Assembly (NCBI RefSeq): GCF_023074175.1
Contig: NZ_JADPKS010000103.1
Location: 34,215 to 98,214, forward strand
Source of the DNA: Bradyrhizobium sp. 139
Lineage (GTDB): Bacteria > Pseudomonadota > Alphaproteobacteria > Rhizobiales > Xanthobacteraceae
Direction: 5' to 3'
Length of the DNA: 64,000 nt
Below the pieces are notes generated by a model. It saw only the letters and a program-made list of their open reading frames with translations. It made no database searches and was not told where the DNA came from. Below, one piece after another: positions 1-8,432 of this stretch (positions are counted from its first letter, which is position 1; each line of letters opens with the position of its first letter). The translations under genes were made by a program, and so were the position numbers.

Positions 1-2
1 TG

Positions 3-116
3 CCGCGCAGCTCCCGCCTGGGGTGGCGCGATGAAGTCGCGCTTTCCGGGGCGGAGATCATCAATCAGCCAAATCCGCTCGACTCCGTCACGCAATCCTA
101 CCAAGGTCGGTTGTAG
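3..116 (+). CDS. C-terminal end of an unidentified protein (cut by window start)
   Basis: This frame is open from the first bases to a TAG at 114-116. It is the only plus frame with a natural-looking composition, reading roughly RLGWRDEVALSG then AEIINQPNPLDSV and ending in QGRL. I do not recognise the family from 37 residues. It lies 90 bp upstream of the TRAP operon on the same strand, so it could belong to the same catabolic operon. That is inference from position only. Confidence 0.4.
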   Translation, partial: PRSSRLGWRDEVALSGAEIINQPNPLDSVTQSYQGRL

Positions 117-206
117 CGCTTGACTTCGCACCTGAAGTGGAGCGACCCAAGGCGGCCCGCAGAAACTGCCCGACAACGACATAATCAACTCAGGAGGTAA
201 GCCCAG

Positions 207-1178
207 ATGAAGACACTCGTTGGTATCATCGCAGCCGCTGCACTGGCGGTCTCAGCGCCCCTGGCGACCGCACGCGATTTCCGCTCGGCCGACATCCACC
301 CCGCCGATTATCCGACCGTCGAAGCCGTCAAATTTATGGGCAAGCAGCTCGCGACGGCGAGCGGCGGCAAGCTCGGCGTGAAGGTGTTTCCCAATGGAGC
401 CCTGGGCTCCGAGAAGGACACCATCGAGCAGCTGAAGATCGGCGCACTCGACATGATGCGGATCAACGCATCGCCGTTGAACAACTTCGTGCCGGAAACC
501 ATCGCGTTGTGTCTGCCATTCATCTTCCGGGACACGCAGCACATGCGCACGGTCCTTGACGGGCCGATCGGCGACGAGATCCTGGCGGCCATGGAGCCCG
601 CAGGATTGGTGGGCCTTGCCTATTACGACAGCGGCGCACGGTCCATTTACACCGTCAAGGCACCGGTCAAGTCGCTCGCGGACCTCAAGGGCCTGAAGAT
701 TCGCGTCCAGCAATCCGATCTGTGGGTCGGCATGATCCAGAGCCTCGGGGCCAACCCGACGCCGATGCCGTATGGCGAGGTCTATACCGCTCTCAAGACC
801 GGCCTGGTGGATGCTGCCGAGAACAACTGGCCTTCCTACGAATCCTCGCGCCATTTCGAGGCCGCCAAGTTCTACAACGTCACTGAGCACTCCCTGGCGC
901 CCGAAGTTCTCGTGATGTCCAAGAAGGTCTGGGACACGCTGAGCAAGGAGGATCAGGCGATGATCCGCAAGGCAGCCAAGGAATCGGTGCCGGTCATGCG
1001 CAAGCTCTGGGACGAGCGTGAGCAGGCGTCGCGCAAGATCGTCGAAGCCGCCGGCGTTCAGGTCGTTACGATCGCGAACAAGGCGGAATTCGTCGACGCG
1101 ATGAAGCCGGTCTACGCGAAGTTCGCCGCTGATGAAAAGCTGCAGAGCCTCGTCAAGCGTATCCAGGACACGAAGTAA
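207..1178 (+). CDS. dctP: TRAP transporter substrate-binding protein, DctP family
   Basis: This is the periplasmic binding protein of a TRAP (sodium-driven) carboxylate uptake system. The 323-residue protein starts with a typical signal peptide (MKTLVGIIAAAALAVSAPLATA) and has the DctP fold length. The segment GLKIRVQQSDLW carries the arginine that clamps the ligand carboxylate in this family, and AAENNWPSYE is the usual second ligand-contacting loop. A strong AGGAGGT lies 9 bases before the ATG. The small and large permeases follow directly, so this is the first gene of a complete dctPQM operon. The ligand cannot be read from sequence; the SDR dehydrogenase at the operon end suggests a hydroxylated organic acid or sugar acid. 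Confidence 0.93.
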   Translation: MKTLVGIIAAAALAVSAPLATARDFRSADIHPADYPTVEAVKFMGKQLATASGGKLGVKVFPNGALGSEKDTIEQLKIGALDMMRINASPLNNFVPETIALCLPFIFRDTQHMRTVLDGPIGDEILAAMEPAGLVGLAYYDSGARSIYTVKAPVKSLADLKGLKIRVQQSDLWVGMIQSLGANPTPMPYGEVYTALKTGLVDAAENNWPSYESSRHFEAAKFYNVTEHSLAPEVLVMSKKVWDTLSKEDQAMIRKAAKESVPVMRKLWDEREQASRKIVEAAGVQVVTIANKAEFVDAMKPVYAKFAADEKLQSLVKRIQDTK

Positions 1179-1240
1179 GACCGCAGCGTCGGGTCCGGCG
1201 GCGCCGCGAGGTGACACCGGACCCTTGCAAGGAGGCGCGG

Positions 1241-1789
1241 ATGACAGACCCACACGTCGCAAGTCACGAGCAGGGCGCACCGGCACGCCCGTCGATCGGC
1301 TTGCTGTCCCGGATCAATGCCGTCGTCGCACGCGCGGGCATGTATCTGTCCGTGACCGGCCTGCTCGTCATCGTCACCATCGTGTTCTACCAGGTGTTCG
1401 GACGTTACGTGCTCAATTCCAGCCCGACCTGGACGGAGAACCTTGCTCTGGTCCTGATCCTGTATGTCACGCTGATCGGCGCCGCCGTCGGCGTGCGCGA
1501 CGCCGGGCACATCGGCATGGATAGTTTGCTGGTGATGCTTCCGGATCACACCCGGGAGAAGATCGAACTCGTGATCCACGTTCTCGTGGCCGGGTTTGGT
1601 ATTGCGATGGCGTACAATGGCTGGATACTCGGGGCGTCGGTCGGAACCGTGAAAATTCCCAATCTCGGCCTGCCTGAGGTCATCCGCTACGTACCGCTGA
1701 TCGCATCGGGCGTCCTGATCGTCTCCTTTTCCATCGAGCACATCATTGCTCTCCTGCGCGGCGAGGAGGTCGTCCCCTCATGGAATTGA
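1241..1789 (+). CDS. dctQ: TRAP transporter small permease, DctQ family
   Basis: This 182-residue inner-membrane subunit has four predicted membrane segments and the DctQ motif FGRYVLN followed by TWTENLAL. I chose the ATG at 1241 because AAGGAGG lies just upstream; an in-frame GTG at 1211 would place that ribosome site inside the gene. It pairs with the large permease DctM, whose ATG overlaps the last 10 bases of this gene, so the two are translationally coupled. Confidence 0.9.
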   Translation: MTDPHVASHEQGAPARPSIGLLSRINAVVARAGMYLSVTGLLVIVTIVFYQVFGRYVLNSSPTWTENLALVLILYVTLIGAAVGVRDAGHIGMDSLLVMLPDHTREKIELVIHVLVAGFGIAMAYNGWILGASVGTVKIPNLGLPEVIRYVPLIASGVLIVSFSIEHIIALLRGEEVVPSWN

Positions 1790-3072
1790 TCATTCTCGGC
1801 GCCTCCTTCTTCGGCTTCCTGATCCTCGGCGTGCCGGTGGCCTTCGCGATCGGCCTCTCGGCGATTTGCACCATCCTCTACGAAGGCCTGCCGGTCGCCG
1901 TCATCTTCCAGCAGATGATGTCGGGGATGAACATCTTCTCCTTCCTTGCCATCCCGTTCTTCGTCTTCAGCGGAGAGCTGATGCTGCATGGCGGCGTCGC
2001 CGACAAGATCGTGCAACTTGCCAAGAATCTCGTCGGGCACATCCGCGGTGGGCTCGGCATGTCGAACGTGGTCGCCTGCACGCTGTTCGGCGGCGTATCC
2101 GGCTCGCCCGTGGCCGACGTCTCGGCGATGGGGGCCGTGATGATCCCCATGATGAAGAAGGAGGGCTTCGACACCGACTATGCCGTCAATGTCACCACTC
2201 ATGCCTCGCTGGTCGGAGCGCTGATGCCGACCAGCCACAACATGATCATCTATGCCCTGGCCGCCGGCGGCAAGGTGTCGATCGGCGCGCTGATCGCCGC
2301 CGGCCTCCTGCCGGCGCTGGTGCTGATGGTGTGCATGCTGGTCGCCGCTTACGCAGTCGCGGTGAAGCGAGGCTATCCGGCCGGCAAGTTTCCGGGCTGG
2401 GCCGAGGTTTTTCGCTCGTTCGCGGCTGCTCTGCCCGGTCTGCTGATCGTCGGCATCATCCTGACAGGCATTCTGTCCGGCGTCTTTACTGCAACTGAAT
2501 CCGCGGCCGTCGCGGTCACCTACACGATCCTGCTGACCTTCTTCATCTACCGTACCATGACTTGGAGCAACTTCCTGCGCGCAGCCGCGAAGGCGGTGAA
2601 GACGACGGGCGTGGTGCTGCTGCTGATCGGCGTCTCCACCATGTTCCAGTATCTGATGGGGCTCTACGAAGTGGCCGACCTTGCCGGCGAAATGATGAGC
2701 AAGGTGTCCTCGCAGCCCTGGGCCATCTTTCTGCTCATCAACGTCATCCTGTTCGTGCTCGGCACCTTCATGGACATGGCCGCGACCATCCTGATCTGCA
2801 CCCCGATCTTCCTGCCGATCGCGATGAAGGCCGGCATGGATCCGGTGCAGTTCGGCATGCTGATGCTGATCAACTGCGCCCTGGGGCTGAACACCCCGCC
2901 GGTCGGAACAACGCAGTTCGTGGGCTGCGCCATCGGCGGCATCTCGGTGGGCGCGGTGATGCGCACCATCCTGCCGTTCTACGCCGCCCTGATCGCAGCT
3001 CTGATGTTCGTGACCTACGTCCCCGCTTTCTCGCTGTGGCTGCCTCGCCTGCTGATGGGCTACAAGGGATAG
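1780..3072 (+). CDS. dctM: TRAP transporter large permease, DctM family
   Basis: This is the 430-residue transport channel of the TRAP system, the normal length for DctM, with about twelve hydrophobic segments. Family hallmarks are visible: the GVPVAFAIGLSA start, the VSGSPVADVSAMG region, and NTPPVGTTQFVGCAIG near the C terminus. It overlaps dctQ by 10 bp, which fixes the ATG. It couples sodium entry to uptake of the substrate delivered by DctP. The SDR gene begins 22 bp downstream and is probably in the same transcript. Confidence 0.93.
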   Translation: MELIILGASFFGFLILGVPVAFAIGLSAICTILYEGLPVAVIFQQMMSGMNIFSFLAIPFFVFSGELMLHGGVADKIVQLAKNLVGHIRGGLGMSNVVACTLFGGVSGSPVADVSAMGAVMIPMMKKEGFDTDYAVNVTTHASLVGALMPTSHNMIIYALAAGGKVSIGALIAAGLLPALVLMVCMLVAAYAVAVKRGYPAGKFPGWAEVFRSFAAALPGLLIVGIILTGILSGVFTATESAAVAVTYTILLTFFIYRTMTWSNFLRAAAKAVKTTGVVLLLIGVSTMFQYLMGLYEVADLAGEMMSKVSSQPWAIFLLINVILFVLGTFMDMAATILICTPIFLPIAMKAGMDPVQFGMLMLINCALGLNTPPVGTTQFVGCAIGGISVGAVMRTILPFYAALIAALMFVTYVPAFSLWLPRLLMGYKG

Positions 3073-3094
3073 CAGCAACAGGGAGAATCTGTCC

Positions 3095-3901
3095 GTGACT
3101 GACTATCGCAAGCTCTTCGATCTCACCGGCAAGACGGCCGTGGTGCTCGGCGCCGCATCGGGCATCGGCAAATCGTCTGCGGAGGCGCTGGCCGGGCTCG
3201 GCGCCCGTGTCATTTGCGCCGATCGCGCGCTTGATGCTGCCGAAGCGACCGCCGCCGGCATTCGCGACAAGGGCGGCTGGGCCGAGGCTGCTCCGTGCGA
3301 CGCCGCGAGCGCGGCGGAGGTCAATGCGCTGGCCAAAACCGTGATGCAGAAACTTTCGCGGCTCGACATCGCGGTGACGACGCCCGGGCTCAACATCCGC
3401 AAGACCATCCTCGACTACACCGAGGAGGATCTCGACCGCGTCCTTAACCTCAACGTCAAGGGCACGGTCTGGTTCTTCCAGGCCTTCGGCCGCATCATGG
3501 TCGAGCAGAAGGGCGGCAGCATCATTGCCTGCTCCTCGGTGCGCGCGGTGACGATCGAGCCGGGCCTTGGCGTCTACGGCTCGACCAAGGCCGCCATCGG
3601 CCTGCTGGTGAAGGGCTTTGCCTCCGAGGTCGGTCGCTCCGGCGTGCGCGTCAACGCGATCGCGCCGAGCATCGCGGAGACCGCGCTGACCGGGCCGTTC
3701 AAGCAACGTCCCGATATCTACAATCTCTACGCCGGCCACACCGTGTTCAACCGCTGGAGCAGCGCCGACGAGGTCGCCACCGCCGTCGCCTATCTCGCTT
3801 CGGATGCCGCAAGTTATGTCAGCGGTAGCACGCTGTTCGTCGACGGCGGCTGGACCGCCGTCGATGGCCCGCCGACCGGCCTCACCCAGTTGCAAAAATA
3901 G
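3095..3901 (+). CDS. SDR-family NAD(P)-dependent oxidoreductase
   Basis: This is a classical short-chain dehydrogenase of 268 residues with a GTG start and AGGGAGA upstream. The nucleotide-binding motif is GAASGIG near residue 20, the serine region is ACSSVRA, and the catalytic pair is in YGSTK. The C terminus has the usual LFVDGGW. It probably oxidises or reduces a hydroxyl of the compound imported by the TRAP system just upstream. Acidic ADRALDA after the second strand hints at NAD rather than NADP, but this is weak. The substrate is unknown. Confidence 0.88.
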   Translation: MTDYRKLFDLTGKTAVVLGAASGIGKSSAEALAGLGARVICADRALDAAEATAAGIRDKGGWAEAAPCDAASAAEVNALAKTVMQKLSRLDIAVTTPGLNIRKTILDYTEEDLDRVLNLNVKGTVWFFQAFGRIMVEQKGGSIIACSSVRAVTIEPGLGVYGSTKAAIGLLVKGFASEVGRSGVRVNAIAPSIAETALTGPFKQRPDIYNLYAGHTVFNRWSSADEVATAVAYLASDAASYVSGSTLFVDGGWTAVDGPPTGLTQLQK

Positions 3902-3916
3902 AGCGGCCACCCGTAT

Positions 3917-4615
3917 CTAGCCGACAAAGCCCACGCGCTGGCGCAGCCCCTTCTGGTCCGCACCGGTCAGCAACGTGATCAGCGCGGCCGCCTCTTGCGG
4001 ATGTGCGGCCCTCGCCGTCACGCCCGCCGTGTACATCGTCACGAGCTCGTAGCCCGGGGGCAGTGCCCCTGATAGCGCGATGCCGTCGGTCGCGATGATC
4101 TCGGTCGCTTGCGTACATCCGATCGGTCTCGTCGCGGTGGACGCCGCAAGCTCCCGCATCGCGGTCGCGCCATTCGGATAGATCTTGAGGCGGGAAGCAA
4201 CCTCATAGGCGATGCCGAGCTGATCCAGCACCTTTGCGACGTGCTGTCCCGCCGTCGACGCTTTGATATCCGGAACGAAGATCGCATCGGCGCCCCGCAG
4301 CACCTCGCGCAAATCGGCTTCGGTCTTCACCGCCACTCTGGGATCGCGGCTGCGGACCGCCAGCGCGGTCTCGACCCGACCGATATCTGCGATCGAGGAG
4401 GAAATTACGAGTTGCTCCTCGGCAAGCTTTGCGAGCAGCGCCTTCGTCAGGATCACGAGGTCGGCCGGTGTGCTCGCGCGCAGCTTGTCGGCCATGATGC
4501 CGACCGCGCCGAATTCGCCGTCGATGCCGCAGCCGGTCTGCACCTTGAAGGAGTCGGTGAGGCCGCGCACCAGGCCTTGCGCCGCGCCGCCGCTCAAAAT
4601 GCTCACTGTCGTCAC
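3917..4615 (-). CDS. ModA-like periplasmic-binding-fold protein without signal peptide
   Basis: This 232-residue protein starts directly with the first strand of a type II binding-protein fold (MTTVSILSGGAAQGLV), with no signal peptide, and resembles the molybdate-binding protein ModA and its relatives. The GTG start overlaps the TGA of the Mo-hydroxylase large subunit (GTGA), so it is translationally coupled to it. Being cytoplasmic and tied to a molybdenum enzyme, it could help cofactor insertion or hold a ligand, but this is inference; it may equally be a solute-binding relic. It converges on the SDR gene with 15 bp between stops. Confidence 0.75.
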   Translation of the reverse strand: MTTVSILSGGAAQGLVRGLTDSFKVQTGCGIDGEFGAVGIMADKLRASTPADLVILTKALLAKLAEEQLVISSSIADIGRVETALAVRSRDPRVAVKTEADLREVLRGADAIFVPDIKASTAGQHVAKVLDQLGIAYEVASRLKIYPNGATAMRELAASTATRPIGCTQATEIIATDGIALSGALPPGYELVTMYTAGVTARAAHPQEAAALITLLTGADQKGLRQRVGFVG

Positions 4616-6744
4616 GATGCAAGCTCCATGGCTGCAATGATCTTGTCGCGCGTGATGGGCAGGTCGCGCACGCGCGCGCCGAGGCAATCGAAGACCGCAT
4701 TCGCGATCGCCGCGGTCACCGGGCCGTGGGCGGCTTCGCCGGCGCCGACCGGATCGATCTCCGGCCGCTGGATGATCTCGATATCCACCGCCGGCACCTC
4801 GCTGAAGGTCAGGATCGGATAGTCCGTCCAGGACGTCGATGTGATGCGCGTCCGGTCGAAGCGGACACGCTCCTTCAGCACCCAGCTCGTGGCCTGGATC
4901 GCGCCGCCCTCGATCTGGTTGATGATGCCATCCGGATTGACGGCCTCGCCGACATCGACCGCAAGCGTCAACCGTTTCACGCGGATGTCGTCTGCGCCTT
5001 CGATCTCGGCGATCGCGGCGCAATAGGCGCCCGTGTTCTTGTAACGGGCGAAGCCGACGCCATGGCCCACGCCGGATCGCTTTTGCGGCTTCCATGCGGC
5101 GCGTCTCGCCGCGGCGCGGATGACGTCCTTGGCACGCTCGTCGCGGAGATGCCGAAGGCGAAACGCGATCGGGTCCTCGCCGCGCAGGACGGCGATCTCG
5201 TCAAGCAGGGACTCGATGGCGAATACATTGCCCTGCGCGCCCAGGGTCCGCAGTGCCGAGGTGCGCACCGGCATCGTCAGCAGCCGGTGGCTCGTGATGG
5301 TCCAGGCCGGGAGATCATAGAGCGGGACGGAGTTACGGTCGCCGCCGCCGCCATTGGCCGCTGCCGGATTCGTCGAGATCAGGCGGGGATAAGGGTTCGC
5401 AATCTCGGATGCGGCCAGGAGCGCGGGCTGCGCCGCGCGTCCCGGCCGCGCGGCGTGACCGTTGCTCCTGATCGTATGGCGCCAGCCCACGATCTCCATG
5501 TCGGCATCGAGATCGGCCTCGATCTGGATCGCCATGGCCGCGCCGAATGGCGCGTGAGACATCTCGTCATGGCGCGACCACTGCACCCGAACCGGACGGC
5601 CACCGGCGGCTTTGGCCAGCAGCACGGCATCGAGTGCGACGTCATCGGCCGCATTGTGTCCGTAGCAGCCGGCGCCCTCCATATGCTCGACGACGATGTT
5701 CTCGGCCGGCAGCTCGAGCACGATCGCGAGATCGGCGCGCAGCAGGTAGACACCCTGGCTATGCGTCCAGACATGGACGCGATCACCGTCCCATTGCGCC
5801 ATGGCGCAGGACGGCGCGATCGAGGCATGTGCGATGTAGGGACGGGTGTATTGCCGGCGGAGGATGCGCGCAGCTTTCTTGGTGGTTGTCGCTGTTCTGG
5901 TGTCGATGACGGTCGTTTCGACCGGCTGGCGCTTCAGGAAGCCCGCGAGATCGTCTTCGTCGGGCAGCGGCTCGCCGGCCGACCATGTTGCGCCCTTGCG
6001 CAAGGCTTTCAGTGCAGCTTCCGCCGCAGCCTCGCGCTCGGCAACCACGCCGGCAAAGCCGCCGTCGCGGACAATCGCGACGAGGTCGGGAACGGCGCGC
6101 GCAGCCGTCTCGTCGAGCGCGATCAGTTTGGCGCCCGAGATGTCAGGCCGCAGCACCCGTCCGTGCACCAGGCCCGGCAGTGCACAATCGTGAATGAAGC
6201 GCGGCCGCGCGAACACCTTGTCGGGAACGTCGACCCGCTGGACCGAATGTCCTGCCACACCGCGTGTGGCAGCGGCCTTCGCCACAGCGCCCGCGGTGGC
6301 GTCGTGGTCCAGGGAGATATCGCCAGCCAGTTCCCAATAGCTGGTCCTGACGTTGCCTGGACCCGAGATCGTGCCGTCGTCGACATCGAGCAGCGATGCA
6401 TCGACGCCGAGACGTTCAGATGCTGCAGCGATGAAGCGCTGGCGCACCTCGGCACAGACGTGCCGCAGCGCGCGGCCGGATTGCTGGATCGACAGGCTGC
6501 CCGAAGTGACGCCTTCGTTCGGGCTGGTCGCCGTCGAGGCGCGGATCATCTCGATCCGGATGATATCCACATCGAGCTCGTCCGCCGCGATCTGCGCCAG
6601 CGCCGTGACGATGCCCTGGCCGATCTCGACCTTGCCGGGCGAGATCGCCACACGGCCTTCGCCGGTGAACTTCACCCACGATGACAGTTTTGGATTCGCC
6701 ATGAGGCTGACCGGCAGTTTCGGGGCAGGGGACGGCGCGCTCAT
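4612..6744 (-). CDS. Molybdopterin-binding large subunit, xanthine dehydrogenase/aldehyde oxidase family
   Basis: This 710-residue protein is the catalytic subunit of a two-subunit Mo hydroxylase of the isoquinoline 1-oxidoreductase (IorB) or nicotinate-dehydrogenase type. It opens with the GKVEIGQGIVTALAQIA segment typical of that subfamily. The catalytic glutamate is in GAGEAAHGP, at about residue 670. Such enzymes hydroxylate N-heterocycles or oxidise aldehydes using water. No FAD subunit gene is adjacent, which fits the IorAB class, where electrons leave through the [2Fe-2S] subunit to a cytochrome. Start and stop overlap both neighbours by 4 bp. The substrate is unknown. Confidence 0.88.
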   Translation of the reverse strand: MSAPSPAPKLPVSLMANPKLSSWVKFTGEGRVAISPGKVEIGQGIVTALAQIAADELDVDIIRIEMIRASTATSPNEGVTSGSLSIQQSGRALRHVCAEVRQRFIAAASERLGVDASLLDVDDGTISGPGNVRTSYWELAGDISLDHDATAGAVAKAAATRGVAGHSVQRVDVPDKVFARPRFIHDCALPGLVHGRVLRPDISGAKLIALDETAARAVPDLVAIVRDGGFAGVVAEREAAAEAALKALRKGATWSAGEPLPDEDDLAGFLKRQPVETTVIDTRTATTTKKAARILRRQYTRPYIAHASIAPSCAMAQWDGDRVHVWTHSQGVYLLRADLAIVLELPAENIVVEHMEGAGCYGHNAADDVALDAVLLAKAAGGRPVRVQWSRHDEMSHAPFGAAMAIQIEADLDADMEIVGWRHTIRSNGHAARPGRAAQPALLAASEIANPYPRLISTNPAAANGGGGDRNSVPLYDLPAWTITSHRLLTMPVRTSALRTLGAQGNVFAIESLLDEIAVLRGEDPIAFRLRHLRDERAKDVIRAAARRAAWKPQKRSGVGHGVGFARYKNTGAYCAAIAEIEGADDIRVKRLTLAVDVGEAVNPDGIINQIEGGAIQATSWVLKERVRFDRTRITSTSWTDYPILTFSEVPAVDIEIIQRPEIDPVGAGEAAHGPVTAAIANAVFDCLGARVRDLPITRDKIIAAMELAS

Positions 6745-7211
6745 GACGGCGCCATCTCCGCTGCCGCGCGCAGCACGGCGCGGACCATGCGATTATGCGA
6801 TCCGCAGCGGCACAGATTGCGATCGAGCGCCGCTCTGACCTCGGCCTCCGTCGGCGACGGATTGCGCTTCAGCAGCGCCGCCGCGCTGATCAGGATCCCC
6901 GAGACGCAATAGCCGCACTGCATCGCCTGTTCGGAGATGAAGGCGCGTTGCAGCGGATGCGGTTGCTCGGCCGTGCCGAGACCTTCGACCGTGACCACGT
7001 CCTTGTCCGTGACCGACCACATCGGCATGTCGCAGGAGGCCATCGCGCGGTCGCCGACCATGACATAGCAGGCGCCGCATTCGCCGGCCCCGCAGCCGAA
7101 ATGCGAACTGGTGATGCCGAGCCGGGCGCGCAGCACATCAAGCAGGGTGTGATCCGGATCGGCATCCAAGGCTATGGCCGCGCCGTTGAGCTGGAATTGA
7201 ATGATGGGCAT
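6741..7211 (-). CDS. [2Fe-2S] small subunit of the Mo hydroxylase
   Basis: The 156-residue electron-transfer subunit has two [2Fe-2S] domains. The plant-ferredoxin-type cluster is held by C40, C45, C48 and C60, and the helical domain cluster by C99, C102, C134 and C136. All eight ligands are present. Length and order match IorA-type subunits. Its TGA overlaps the ATG of the large subunit (ATGA at 6741-6744). A Bug-type binding protein gene starts the same strand set 15 bp upstream, suggesting one operon for uptake and hydroxylation of the same compound. Confidence 0.92.
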   Translation of the reverse strand: MPIIQFQLNGAAIALDADPDHTLLDVLRARLGITSSHFGCGAGECGACYVMVGDRAMASCDMPMWSVTDKDVVTVEGLGTAEQPHPLQRAFISEQAMQCGYCVSGILISAAALLKRNPSPTEAEVRAALDRNLCRCGSHNRMVRAVLRAAAEMAPS

Positions 7212-7226
7212 TGTTGATCTACGGCC

Positions 7227-8198
7227 TCAGGACTTGTCGAATTTCTTGACGACATCGGCCCATTTCTCGATATCGCCGCGCAGGAATTTTTCGAACTGCT
7301 CCGGCATCATTGACATGGGGACGGCGCCCTGCTCGGTCCAGAGCTTGACGATGTCCGGCCGCTTCACCATCGCATTCACGGCGGCATTGAGATTGTCGAT
7401 GACCGGTTTGGGCGTGCCGGCCGGTGCCATCAGGCCGAGCCAGATCGTTGCCTCATAGCCGGACACACCGGCCTCGCCAGCGGTCGGCACGCCGGGCAGC
7501 ACCGCGGAGCGCTGCTTGCCGGTGGTCGCGAGCGCGCGGACGTGGTTCTCGCCGATGTTCGGTGCCATCGCCGGGACCGCATCGATCATCATCTGCACCT
7601 GTCCACCGATCACACCGCTGCGCGCCTCGCCGCTGTTGCGGTAAGGTACGTGGACCACGTCGATGCCGGCCATGGCTTTGAATAGCTCGCCCGCCATGTG
7701 ATAGGGCGTGCCCTGGCCGGAGGAGGCGTAGTTCAGCTTGCCTGGCTGCGATTTGGCGAGCGCGATGAACTCCTGCAGCGTCTTCGCTGCAACCTGCGAG
7801 TTCACCACGATGACGAGATCGGAGTAGTTCACCGGGGCGATCGGCGTGAGGTCGCGCATCAGCTCGTATTTGCGCTTGTCCGGCGTCAGCAGCGATTCGT
7901 TCGCGGTCTGGGTGTTGGACATCATCAACAGCGTGTAGCCGTCGGCCGGCGACTTCGCCGCTTCGACCGTGCCGATGACGCCGCCGGCACCGGTGCGGTT
8001 CTCGATCACGAAGGGCTGGCCAAGGCTCTCCTGGAGCACGTTGCCGATCAACCGGGCCGCGACGTCAGCCGGGCCGCCGGCGCCGAAGGGCACGATGATC
8101 CGCACCGCGTGCGCGGGATAATCCTGTGCGAATGAGGGGGCTGCGGAGAATGCGCCGAGCAGGCCGGCGAGCGCCAGCATCAATCTTCGGGCCGTCAT
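7227..8198 (-). CDS. Bug/TctC-type tripartite tricarboxylate transporter binding protein (orphan)
   Basis: This 323-residue exported protein has a signal peptide (MTARRLMLALAGLLGAFSAA, then PSFAQ) and the Bug-family start DYPAHAVRIIVPFGAGGPAD. The ATG at 8198 follows GGAGGTGGGC, and longer upstream frames are read-through only. Bug proteins bind carboxylates or related small molecules for TctAB permeases. No TctA or TctB gene sits here, as is common for this expanded family, so it may use the permease at 21.4-23.4 kb or act as a sensor. It lies upstream of the Mo hydroxylase genes, on the same strand. Confidence 0.9.
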   Translation of the reverse strand: MTARRLMLALAGLLGAFSAAPSFAQDYPAHAVRIIVPFGAGGPADVAARLIGNVLQESLGQPFVIENRTGAGGVIGTVEAAKSPADGYTLLMMSNTQTANESLLTPDKRKYELMRDLTPIAPVNYSDLVIVVNSQVAAKTLQEFIALAKSQPGKLNYASSGQGTPYHMAGELFKAMAGIDVVHVPYRNSGEARSGVIGGQVQMMIDAVPAMAPNIGENHVRALATTGKQRSAVLPGVPTAGEAGVSGYEATIWLGLMAPAGTPKPVIDNLNAAVNAMVKRPDIVKLWTEQGAVPMSMMPEQFEKFLRGDIEKWADVVKKFDKS

Positions 8199-8432
8199 GC
8201 CCACCTCCCTGTTGTCGTTCTTGTTAGCCGGCAATGTAGCGGCTGGAGATGCGGACTGTCGACGGCTCACAAAGCCGATCGTGTGAGGAATATCGGGCGG
8301 CTTTCGGTGTGTCCGCACCGCTCTTCGCGGTCGCGGCAGGAACCGGCAGCGCACGTGATCTGAGCAAATCGCATGGGCATTGCCGGATAAATGCCCTCGG
8401 CTGGCCGGTATTTTGGTGTTAGGAACTGGGAC

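Noticed and set aside
4726..6684. Open frame of 652 codons opposite the Mo-hydroxylase large subunit
   Set aside because: It is antisense to a gene with clear family motifs and has the Arg/Asp/Gly-heavy composition of GC-rich shadow frames.
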